A stretch of DNA of 64,000 bases, taken from the NCBI GenBank assembly GCA_964570585.1, contig CAZMYR010000004.1:15961-79960 (forward strand), given 5' to 3'. Shown here piece by piece: positions 43,443 to 50,885 of the stretch. Made by a program: the position numbers and the translations under genes. The notes under the pieces are model-generated. The model worked only from the letters and a program-made list of their open reading frames with translations. It did not search any database and was not told the origin of the DNA. This stretch comes from G020354945 sp964570585 (GTDB lineage Bacteria; Omnitrophota; Gorgyraeia; JABMRG01; JAFGKX01). Every line of letters begins with the position of its first letter. The stretch's first letter is position 1.

Positions 43443-45059
43443 ATGAAAAGTCAGAGTATTCCTGCCCGAAGAAAATTTTATTGTAAAAGAGGTATAATAG
43501 ATGTCCTCATAGGAAAAGGAGAATATTTATTAAAAGAGAAAGATAAGATGTTCCTGGTAAAGGATGAGAAGAAGGAACAGGTGATATTTATAAAAATGGA
43601 TTATAGAACGTTATTGGCTGGTTGGAAATTTGACGGTTACCGTAAAGATATGCTTTGGATTATTTCCTTTGATTTAAAAGCGGACCAATTTTCTTCTACT
43701 CTAGGCAGGAAAATTCAGGATACATTAGAAAGGCTGGAGAGAAAGGGAGTTAAATTTGGCATCAGTAAGCCTTTACCTCCATGCATATTTAAAGAGAAGG
43801 CTTCTTTAATAAAGAAGTACCGTATTCCTTTACACTGCAAGGATTGCCTGGAATTATTTATAGTAAGCAAAAATGGTAAGGACAACCTGTTTTGTGGTTA
43901 TAAAATAAAAGCTTTCATGTTTCAGGTGGGAGGAAGATTTGAACTGGCCAAGCTCCTGAGCCAGGTAGTAGGTGTTGGTAAATTAAAAGTTTGTAAAACA
44001 TGCAAAGAAGAAAAAACTTGCGAGTTTTGGTTATGGAGAGCCAATTGTTATGGCCGCAGAAAGATAAAGAGTTTATTGGAAGAACACGATAACGTGTTGG
44101 CTCTGAATGGCTGGCTGGTAAATCGATTTCAGAAGATATTAATACCCTGGTGGTTTTGGCAGTATGAATGGAAAATAGATCCGCATATGCCTTCATGGCA
44201 AAGATTGCTAAAGCATAAACTGGAAGATGAATGGATAGTGGATGCTGGCGGTGCTCACGGCAGAAACAGTTTTGGCCTTTATAAAATAAGCAAAAAGACA
44301 GCACTGGTGGATATCGGCAGGGCCTTCTTTAAATACACTCAACACCGTCAACGCCAAAAGAGAGTATATTTTCCCATAGTTAATGCTGATATAACTCAAA
44401 TGCCTTTTAAAAATAATAGTGTAAGATTGATTTATTCCGGAGGTGTGCTGCATGCCATGCCTGATAAAGATAAAATGAAGCACTTAAAAGATTGTTACAG
44501 AATGCTTAAACCAGAGGGCTTATTTGCAGGTCTTGTAATGGCCGAGTGGGAAGTGGGTAAACCCCCCGGTGTTTGGCCAGTTACTTATAAGAAGGATTTG
44601 ATTTGTCTGTTAAAAAAGAGCGGCTTCAATTCAATTAAGATTCTTAGTAAGAATAGGCTTGAGGGCTGGCCCCAACAAGGATGGTTCTTTATGGCTGGAA
44701 AGTCTTTATCAAAGCAGAGCAAGAGAAGAAGATTTTGTAACCTATCATGGTGGTTGAACCGCAACTATTTTTTGCGCCCTAATTGCTGGACTATCCCCCT
44801 TTTCTATAAAAGAAAACTCTTTGCTCTTTACCATTTACAAAAGGAAAGATACCATATGCTGGTTAAATCACCCATTCAATTATGGAGAATGTTAAAGCAG
44901 CAGAATATGGAACGATTGGTCTCACACTTGAATAGGAAGTCCGAAGGAGAAAGGGAGTGTATCTGTAGGGAATTAGAGAATTTGGTTAGAGCAGGTTTTC
45001 TAAATTTATACAAGGAGATGAAAAATGGCCAGAAAAAAGAACAGAACAAATACCAATAG
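43443..45059 (+). CDS. Cysteine-rich protein with SAM methyltransferase domain
   Basis: 538 residues. The first 215 hold several cysteines (CKDCLELF, CGYKIKAF, CKTCKEEKTCEF) suggestive of metal or cluster binding. Residues about 255-410 form a class I methyltransferase: motif I IVDAGGAHGRNSFGL, ALVDIG, and VRLIYSGGVLHAMPDKDKMKHLKDCYRMLKPEGLFAG. The C-terminal 130 residues are helical and basic. Its last 35 bases contain the ribosome site and start of the precursor peptide gene, so the two are translationally linked. It may methylate the peptide or serve as scaffold; no close family recognised. Confidence 0.75.
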   Translation: MKSQSIPARRKFYCKRGIIDVLIGKGEYLLKEKDKMFLVKDEKKEQVIFIKMDYRTLLAGWKFDGYRKDMLWIISFDLKADQFSSTLGRKIQDTLERLERKGVKFGISKPLPPCIFKEKASLIKKYRIPLHCKDCLELFIVSKNGKDNLFCGYKIKAFMFQVGGRFELAKLLSQVVGVGKLKVCKTCKEEKTCEFWLWRANCYGRRKIKSLLEEHDNVLALNGWLVNRFQKILIPWWFWQYEWKIDPHMPSWQRLLKHKLEDEWIVDAGGAHGRNSFGLYKISKKTALVDIGRAFFKYTQHRQRQKRVYFPIVNADITQMPFKNNSVRLIYSGGVLHAMPDKDKMKHLKDCYRMLKPEGLFAGLVMAEWEVGKPPGVWPVTYKKDLICLLKKSGFNSIKILSKNRLEGWPQQGWFFMAGKSLSKQSKRRRFCNLSWWLNRNYFLRPNCWTIPLFYKRKLFALYHLQKERYHMLVKSPIQLWRMLKQQNMERLVSHLNRKSEGERECICRELENLVRAGFLNLYKEMKNGQKKEQNKYQ

Positions 45060-45159
45060 AAAAAATAATGAAGCTTATGAGAAACCGAGGTTAAAAAAAA
45101 TAAAATGGTTAGATTTTAGGAAAGATATAGGCGCAGCTGGTGTCAGCAGTTGTTATTAA
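45025..45159 (+). CDS. Putative RiPP precursor peptide, 44 aa
   Basis: ATG at 45025 follows AAGGAG (45012-45017) with a 7-base spacer. The first 17 residues are basic and Asn-rich; then comes YEKPRL, an exact YxxPxL leader motif as used by recognition-element proteins in lasso and related systems; then KIKWLDFRKDIGAAGVSSCY to the stop. The last nine residues (GAAGVSSCY), rich in Gly, Ala, Ser and with Cys and Tyr, look like the modified core. It overlaps the methyltransferase gene by 35 bases in another frame and precedes the kinase gene by 18 bases. Too small for routine gene calling. Confidence 0.78.
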   Translation: MARKKNRTNTNRKNNEAYEKPRLKKIKWLDFRKDIGAAGVSSCY

Positions 45160-45177
45160 CATACTTCTAATTTTGCT

Positions 45178-46056
45178 ATGAAAAAAAAATATACTTTTTT
45201 TCTTCGCAATCGAAACAATGTTATGAAAATAGAAACAAATCACCACTATATTCGGGAGCTATTTGGTTTCCACTTTTCGGTATTAACAGGGGAAAAGCTA
45301 CTAAGGAGTAACCATTCTTTTCACGAAGACCTATTTTTACGTGTAGATTTATCTTTAAGAAGTAAGCTAAGACGAGAAACTTCTTCTTTGGCCTTCATAC
45401 ATGACGAAAACCCTATCTTTTTCTTCTCCACAGCCATAGGCTCATGGCTGAAGATGGATTTATTAAAAAGGAGGGGTAGATGCGCTATAATTAAAGATGA
45501 CAAAATAGGGGAATTTATATTGCCTAACCTCAGCTATTTGCTCATGTCAAGGAAAATGGTTTTAGTCCATGGCGCCTGGATAAAAAGAGGGAGGTATTCA
45601 TTCCTCTTGATTGGGAAAAGCAACGTAGGAAAAAGCACGCTTTCTCGATTATTAAAAGAAGGTAATAAATTTAAGCCCATTACTGATGATAGTACAATTG
45701 TGCAACCTGTGGGGAAAAATGTTTACGCATATGCCTTGGAACCAAATACACACGGACCTATCTCTCATCTTTTTTTTATACAAAGAACAAAGGCAAAGAA
45801 AAGCCAAATTTATCCAATAAACCGTAAAGAGGGTTTTAAAAAAATTGTCTTCTTTTCAGATATTATTTTGGAAAAAAGTGATGCGCACATAGACTTTAGA
45901 TTAGAAACTTTAAAGAAGCTGGTATCCCAGAGCCGTTCTTTTATTCTCGTCAACGGACTGGATTTAAAAAATAACTCAAGAAAATTAAAGAAACTCATAA
46001 ACAGCGCAGTTAAAAAAAAGCAGAGACGAAATGAGAAGAACTATTTTTTGTTATAG
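45178..46056 (+). CDS. HPr kinase/phosphorylase-like P-loop protein
   Basis: 292 residues. The centre has the HprK-type P-loop GKSNVGKS (146-153) after a beta strand and the following ITDDSTIV with the paired Asp typical of HprK and its relatives. The N-terminal 130 residues (HEDLFLRVDLSL, HGAWIKRGRYSFLL) match the 'HprK-like' proteins of RiPP and exopolysaccharide loci, not true HprK with its N-terminal DRTGG domain. Relatives in lasso-peptide clusters phosphorylate a serine in the C-terminal tail; the precursor here ends Ser-Ser-Cys-Tyr. Overlaps the next gene by 26 bases. Confidence 0.8.
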   Translation: MKKKYTFFLRNRNNVMKIETNHHYIRELFGFHFSVLTGEKLLRSNHSFHEDLFLRVDLSLRSKLRRETSSLAFIHDENPIFFFSTAIGSWLKMDLLKRRGRCAIIKDDKIGEFILPNLSYLLMSRKMVLVHGAWIKRGRYSFLLIGKSNVGKSTLSRLLKEGNKFKPITDDSTIVQPVGKNVYAYALEPNTHGPISHLFFIQRTKAKKSQIYPINRKEGFKKIVFFSDIILEKSDAHIDFRLETLKKLVSQSRSFILVNGLDLKNNSRKLKKLINSAVKKKQRRNEKNYFLL

Positions 46057-46759
46057 CGCCATTACCGTTTTAATGCTAACAGGAATAATTTTATGGCACA
46101 ATCATCAAGTTGTGGCAGATGATTCTGCTTCTCTTGGTCTGATCAGAGATAGAGCAAAAGAATTATTTTCTTTGATAAATATTAGTGGCTATAAGTTTGG
46201 AAGTAGTATTTATAATGAACAGGGAGAACTTATTAGAGTTGAAGAAGTCTTTGCGGTGTTGCCAGATAAAGTTAGATCCGAAATTTTTGATTGTCAAAAT
46301 CGCGAAATCTATACTTACATAGTGAATGGAAATGCGCATTGGTCTAATAAACCTTGTTTACCCTTCGGAGCTTTTGTTAGTCAACTTTTTCCTGTATTAG
46401 CTGGAAAGTCCGTTGTAGGCGAAATCTTAGAGGAAGAAAGCGAATTAAGCGAACTCAACGGCAAAAAGTGTTTTGCCATCACTTTTTTATTTGGCAGAAT
46501 AAGAATCAAAGGGTATTTGGATTACAGCTCTTTTTCTTGGCTTAAGATAGAGGCGTTTTACCCGGTTCAGGAAAAATTCATGAAAGCAACAGAAATATAT
46601 CCCGAAGGATTAAGCGATATAGATAATTTGATGATTCCTATGTCAGCTTCAGGCTATGTTTACTTTTCTTCTTCAAAACGTCAAAAGAGAAACTTAAATA
46701 TTCTCCCTATCAAGACAAATTTAGTTGTAAAAGATAGCAATTTTATAATTCCCGAGTAA
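46031..46759 (+). CDS. Exported LolA-like lipoprotein-carrier-fold protein
   Basis: 242 residues with an N-terminal signal or anchor (MRRTIFCYSAITVLMLTGIILW). The rest looks like an unclosed beta barrel of the LolA/'outer membrane lipoprotein-sorting' type: FSLINISGYKFGSSIYNEQGELIRVEEVFAVLPDKVRSEIF and the late FGRIRIKGYLDYSSFSWLKIEAFYP. Such proteins bind acylated or hydrophobic ligands in the periplasm. In this operon it may shuttle a product. Assignment rests on pattern only. Confidence 0.5.
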   Translation: MRRTIFCYSAITVLMLTGIILWHNHQVVADDSASLGLIRDRAKELFSLINISGYKFGSSIYNEQGELIRVEEVFAVLPDKVRSEIFDCQNREIYTYIVNGNAHWSNKPCLPFGAFVSQLFPVLAGKSVVGEILEEESELSELNGKKCFAITFLFGRIRIKGYLDYSSFSWLKIEAFYPVQEKFMKATEIYPEGLSDIDNLMIPMSASGYVYFSSSKRQKRNLNILPIKTNLVVKDSNFIIPE

Positions 46760-46760
46760 A

Positions 46761-47795
46761 ATTAAAAAAAATTCAAAAACCATTCATAATAAACCTTCCG
46801 TCAATAGAAATCTTGTCGAGATAGCAATCGAGATTACCAATCGTTGCACCCTCAAGTGCGATTTCTGTAATATTGGCAAAAATAGAAGTTTAAAGCAAGA
46901 TTTGCCAATTTTCACTTTCAAGAAACTACTCAGTCAAATGAAAGTTTTCGATATACCCACGATTAGATTTACAGGGGGCGAACCATTATTACATTCTCAG
47001 TTTTTAGATATGTTAAAGCTTGCAAAAAAGAAGGGATTCTTTGTTATCGTCAACACTAATGCCACTATTGCTTTTGATAAATACATCTTGGAAATCTTGG
47101 AAAATTGTGTAGATATGATTTTGGTTTCTATTCAGGGATACAGCGAAGAGAGCGATGAACTTATAACAAACACACGGAATTTATGGAAAACAAAAATAGA
47201 CAATATTCAGAAACTTCTAAATTCCAAAATGAAATATGTAGTATTAGGGACAGTTATTACAAGACAGCTAATTGATCATTGGCAACGTTACCATGCGTTG
47301 GTAAAGAGGATAGGTATAAAACATTGGGTATTTTTTCGGCCGATGGTTTCACCTGAAGACTCAATTTATTCTTTAAATCGGAAAGTTTTTTTGCATTTTA
47401 TAGGTATTTTATATAAATACAAAACCGAGAAAATGAATTTGCGCATTTTAGGCCCTTTTCCTTTTTGCATGGGTGAAGATATTAGGAAAATGGCTTCTGT
47501 GCTTGAGGGTGGGAGCCATAGCAGCGGACATGCTAAGTTGGTCTGGGATGCCAATGGGTATTTTAAGCCATCGTATTTTATAAATATCAGGCTAGGCACA
47601 ACCCTCAGTAAGGCATTAAATCATCGTTATATGTGTGGATTAAGTAATCGTGATTCCATACCTTTCTGTAAAAGATGCGTTTTTTTCTCGAGATGCCTTG
47701 GAGGAAGCAGGTTCTGGGCAGAGAAGGCATATGGGAATTATTTTGCTCCTGACCCTCTGGTTAGTCAGAAAAATAGTTTATTCCTAAAAACTTAA
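46761..47795 (+). CDS. Second radical SAM/SPASM-like enzyme, no canonical start codon
   Basis: The radical SAM cluster sequence IEITNRCTLKCDFCNIG lies at about 46836-46883, upstream of the first in-frame ATG (46902), so a product from that ATG would lack the cluster. The frame is open back to 46749 but contains no ATG, GTG or TTG; ATT at 46761 or 46782 is the only initiator-like codon, hence the approximate start. Further motifs: IRFTGGEPLLHSQFLDML, VSIQGYSEES, and a C-terminal CKRCVFFSRCLGGSRFWAEKA...FAPDP closely resembling the end of the enzyme at 42321. Likely a second peptide-modifying enzyme. Confidence 0.75.
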   Translation: MKKNSKTIHNKPSVNRNLVEIAIEITNRCTLKCDFCNIGKNRSLKQDLPIFTFKKLLSQMKVFDIPTIRFTGGEPLLHSQFLDMLKLAKKKGFFVIVNTNATIAFDKYILEILENCVDMILVSIQGYSEESDELITNTRNLWKTKIDNIQKLLNSKMKYVVLGTVITRQLIDHWQRYHALVKRIGIKHWVFFRPMVSPEDSIYSLNRKVFLHFIGILYKYKTEKMNLRILGPFPFCMGEDIRKMASVLEGGSHSSGHAKLVWDANGYFKPSYFINIRLGTTLSKALNHRYMCGLSNRDSIPFCKRCVFFSRCLGGSRFWAEKAYGNYFAPDPLVSQKNSLFLKT

Positions 47796-47810
47796 TTTGT
47801 AGTAAATCTG

Positions 47811-48647
47811 ATGTGTCCAGAAAAAAAATATATTAGTCATTGGTATTATGGCCAGAGTATGTTTCCTACGCTAAGACATGAGGATAGGATTTTAATAAAA
47901 AGGGTATCCCCGTCCGAAATCAAAGTCAGGCAGATTATTATATATGAAAATGGCAGTTCTACAGTGTGTCACAGAGTAGTAAGAAAAGAAGGTAGGCTTG
48001 GTGGTTTAGTTTTTTATATAAGAGGAGATTACAACTGCCAAGTTGAGAAGATAAAAGGCAATAGGATTTTAGGTAAAATTGAAGGGATAGAACGAAATGG
48101 AAAACTAAAATTTTTGTCTTTTGAAAACAACCTTATTTACTGCCTTTTTATAAATGTGTTTTCTCTATTTAAAGAACTGCTAAAGAGAAGTATAGAAAAA
48201 ATATATTCTTTTGCACTTTTTAGAAAAATTATTAAGTTTTTATTTCCCGTAAAGATAGACTATCAGTTAGTAGAGGATATACAGCACAATGCTAATTTCA
48301 AAAGTTTCTATAATTTTTCCCCGTCTTTGCTGGAAAAATACTCCTATTTCTATGGGTTTGTTGCTGCATGTAAGAATAATCCTGTAGGCAAGCTTTGGGT
48401 GTTGAATGATGAAGAAGGAAATTGGTTTTTATACGGGCCTTATGTAAAAGTCTTATACAGAGCGAGAAATATAGGTAGCAGTCTGCTTAAGAAGGCCATA
48501 GGCTTTCTCCAAAGCAAACAGTCCAAAGGTTATATTTACGCCTTAATTTTACCCAATAGAGCTTTATTATCATGTTTGAAAAAATTAGGCTTTACTTTAG
48601 AAAAAAGAGAAGGACTCTTTTTTCTTAAAAGGAAGCAAAATGTCTAA
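47811..48647 (+). CDS. S26/SipW-like peptidase fused to GNAT acetyltransferase
   Basis: 278 residues. Residues 10-100 are a signal-peptidase-like fold: GQSMFPTL with nucleophile Ser16, and TVCHRVVRK with His54, the Ser-His arrangement of the SipW/SEC11 type, then FYIRGDYN. No N-terminal membrane helix, so it probably works in the cytoplasm, like S24/S26 peptidases that cut RiPP leaders. Residues about 150-278 form a GNAT domain (YGPYVKVLYRARNIGSSLLKKAIGFL, ILPNRALLSCLKKLGFTLEKREG). Together they could remove the leader and acetylate the new N-terminus. Overlaps the next gene by 8 bases. Confidence 0.78.
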   Translation: MCPEKKYISHWYYGQSMFPTLRHEDRILIKRVSPSEIKVRQIIIYENGSSTVCHRVVRKEGRLGGLVFYIRGDYNCQVEKIKGNRILGKIEGIERNGKLKFLSFENNLIYCLFINVFSLFKELLKRSIEKIYSFALFRKIIKFLFPVKIDYQLVEDIQHNANFKSFYNFSPSLLEKYSYFYGFVAACKNNPVGKLWVLNDEEGNWFLYGPYVKVLYRARNIGSSLLKKAIGFLQSKQSKGYIYALILPNRALLSCLKKLGFTLEKREGLFFLKRKQNV

Positions 48648-49770
48648 GTCCTGTAAAAATTGCCTTCTTACAGATAAGATAGAAACAATTAGTATAGATA
48701 AAGATGGTTTATGCGATTACTGCGCCGAGAGAAAAAAGGATGAGTGGGTAAAACGATTTAACGTAACTGAAGAGAAGAAAACGCAATTGAGAAAAAAACT
48801 AAAAGAAATCTATAAAGATGCAAGAGGCAAATCTGACTATGATTGTACGTTGTCTCTATCGGGAGGAAAAGATTCTTCATACCTGCTGTATCATCTTGCT
48901 GTGGAACGAAAGATGAAAGTCTTAGCAGTTCATGTTAAGGCCCTCTTTGGAAGTAAAATCGCTTGGCAGAATGTTAAGCTTTTGAAAAAAGCTATCAATT
49001 TTGATTTAGAAGTTATCGATCCTGGGATTGAATTCTATACAAAATTTTATAGGACTCTTTTTTTGAATCCTGTTAAAGAAGGCTATTTAGTAACTATATG
49101 CACTCATTGTGGGCAGTTAACCACAGGGTCAGTTCTAAAATGTGCAGTAGAAAGAAAAATCCCCCTTGTGATTTCGGGACTCTCACCTCACCAGGCCGAT
49201 TTCGTTTTTTTCGAATATGAAAAAGATACTATCAAAAATATAGATTGGACGCCCGATATCTTCAAAACCGAAGAGTTTGATGATGAATTTAGAGATAAAT
49301 TTTGGAATCCTTTAACGTATCCAAAAACCACGGCATTTCCAAGATTAATATTACCTCTTCATGTCATGAAATACAATATAGAAAATATCAAAGAAAAACT
49401 AGCTAAGAAAAAAATCCTTCCTAAAGAAAAATCACATACTTTAGTAGGTAACTGTGCGCTTCTAACGATTTTGACATATCTTGACATACAATTATTAGGT
49501 TACAACCCTTTTATTAAAGAATATTCCTTTTTAATAAGAAAAGGATATTTGCCGAAAGATTTCTGGAAAAAACATTTTCGTAGATTAGATCTTGAGGTAA
49601 TGTTTGGAACTTTTTTGAAAATGAGAGGACAGAAAATGACAAGGGCTATTAAAAAGAAATTAGGAATAGTTTTTTCTAATCTTCAGCTAGATAAAAATTC
49701 TATAGAAAGAAGCTGCTTTCAAGAAACTCCTTACAAAGATTTCTTCAGGCAATCCTTAACTAATCTATAA
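48640..49770 (+). CDS. PP-loop ATPase, N-acetyl sugar amidotransferase-like
   Basis: 376 residues. An N-terminal zinc-ribbon-like CKNCLLTDKIETISIDKDGLCDYC and the PP-loop TLSLSGGKDSSYLLYHL are the pattern of WbpG/PseA-type amidotransferases, which adenylate a substrate and add ammonia from a partner glutaminase. ICTHCGQLTTGSVLKCA and LVISGLSPHQ are also typical. No glutaminase gene is beside it. In the setting of a peptide operon it may amidate or thiolate the peptide; alternatively it serves glycan synthesis. The 3' end overlaps the opposing gene by 40 bases. Confidence 0.75.
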   Translation: MSKSCKNCLLTDKIETISIDKDGLCDYCAERKKDEWVKRFNVTEEKKTQLRKKLKEIYKDARGKSDYDCTLSLSGGKDSSYLLYHLAVERKMKVLAVHVKALFGSKIAWQNVKLLKKAINFDLEVIDPGIEFYTKFYRTLFLNPVKEGYLVTICTHCGQLTTGSVLKCAVERKIPLVISGLSPHQADFVFFEYEKDTIKNIDWTPDIFKTEEFDDEFRDKFWNPLTYPKTTAFPRLILPLHVMKYNIENIKEKLAKKKILPKEKSHTLVGNCALLTILTYLDIQLLGYNPFIKEYSFLIRKGYLPKDFWKKHFRRLDLEVMFGTFLKMRGQKMTRAIKKKLGIVFSNLQLDKNSIERSCFQETPYKDFFRQSLTNL

Positions 49771-50885
49771 ATAATGTATAAAAATTTCAATCTATATTTT
49801 CTTGAGGTTTTATTCGAATATAATGGCAACGAATAGAATTTTGTAAATTGTTCCCGGGGTATATGTAGAATATATCTAAACGGATAAGTTATATCTTCAT
49901 AAAGAGCGAAATGGCAAAGCGTATAAGCGTATGAAAGATTACTTTTTACAGGTGGAGAATAAGTAAAGTTTGCGATAAGTTTAGAGATAAATTTCCTTTG
50001 CAAAAGAGGTATCTTTAAGGCATTTAAATATTGACTTATGTTTAAATCAAGTACAAATCGTGTTTGGGCGAGTAGAAAATAAAGTGATGCCCTGGCCTTT
50101 TCATTATAGGCAGTCTTTATTATATAGTTCCAGTCTAAATTTTCTTTTTTTAAGATCATTCCAACATCGCATATGTATTTGAGATTAAATACCTTGCCAA
50201 ATCTCCTTTGATGAAGAGCCAGGCAAAATAGTGTATCCTCCGGACTAAGGATAAGACATGGTTCTGTGTCAATTGCGGATTTTCTTAACCGGTTCCAGAC
50301 ACCAGGCATAACGCTATCTTTATACCTTTTGAAGTCTAGAGCAAAATGTAGCTCAACAATTATGTCAGTATTCTCTTTTTTAAACTCAAGATGGCATTGA
50401 CGTGTGCGCCAGTACCTCTCAGTGTTGCCTAATAAGTACTTTTTGTAACCTAAACTTTCCAGGAACCTTACCCCTTCCTCAAAAGATTCATCCTTAATTA
50501 GCAAATCTATATCCATCAGTAGTCTGAAACCAAACTCTTTGCAATATTGTTCAGTTAGAGAAAATCCTTTTATGGGTACAATCAATATATTATTTTTTTT
50601 CGCTTTCTGAAGAATTGTTAATAGCTCTTGTTGGAGAGTCATATAAATGAAAAGATAACTGTAGTGGTAGTTTTTGATCAATTTAAAAGTTTTTTCAGGG
50701 ATTGTAACTTTGGCATCTTTCAGCAGTACATATAAGAAGGAAGCAAGTTCATGGTACCCTATTAGAAAGAGAAGCTTTTCCCAGTCTATAGCGGATAAAT
50801 TTACCTCATTTAATATTTTCGATCTACTATTTTTGTAGACTATTTCATTAACGAGATATTTAATTATTTTTGCTTCTCTGTTCAT
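49731..50885 (-). CDS. Nucleotidyltransferase-fold protein (PF14907 family)
   Basis: 384 residues. The family signature is present: ILIVPIKGFSLTEQYCKEFGFRLLMDIDLLIKDESFEEGVRFLESLGYK, where KG-x-SL and the D-I-D pair are the nucleotide and metal residues, followed by CHLEFKK...DIIVELHFALD. PF14907 proteins occur beside PqqD- and HprK-like genes in lasso and other RiPP loci, where one is linked to further decoration of a phosphorylated tail. It ends head-on against the amidotransferase-like gene and overlaps the upstream GT-C gene by 26 bases. Confidence 0.78.
   Translation of the reverse strand: MNREAKIIKYLVNEIVYKNSRSKILNEVNLSAIDWEKLLFLIGYHELASFLYVLLKDAKVTIPEKTFKLIKNYHYSYLFIYMTLQQELLTILQKAKKNNILIVPIKGFSLTEQYCKEFGFRLLMDIDLLIKDESFEEGVRFLESLGYKKYLLGNTERYWRTRQCHLEFKKENTDIIVELHFALDFKRYKDSVMPGVWNRLRKSAIDTEPCLILSPEDTLFCLALHQRRFGKVFNLKYICDVGMILKKENLDWNYIIKTAYNEKARASLYFLLAQTRFVLDLNISQYLNALKIPLLQRKFISKLIANFTYSPPVKSNLSYAYTLCHFALYEDITYPFRYILHIPREQFTKFYSLPLYSNKTSRKYRLKFLYIIYRLVKDCLKKSL

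Noticed and set aside
46902..47795. Start of the second radical SAM gene at its first ATG
   Set aside because: It would remove the CxxxCxxC cluster motif that is clearly encoded upstream in the same frame.
42020..50885. Lasso peptide cluster
   Set aside because: YxxPxL, PqqD-like, HprK-like and PF14907 proteins fit, but there is no asparagine-synthetase-like cyclase or transglutaminase-like B protein and the core has no Gly/Ala-to-Asp/Glu ring spacing.
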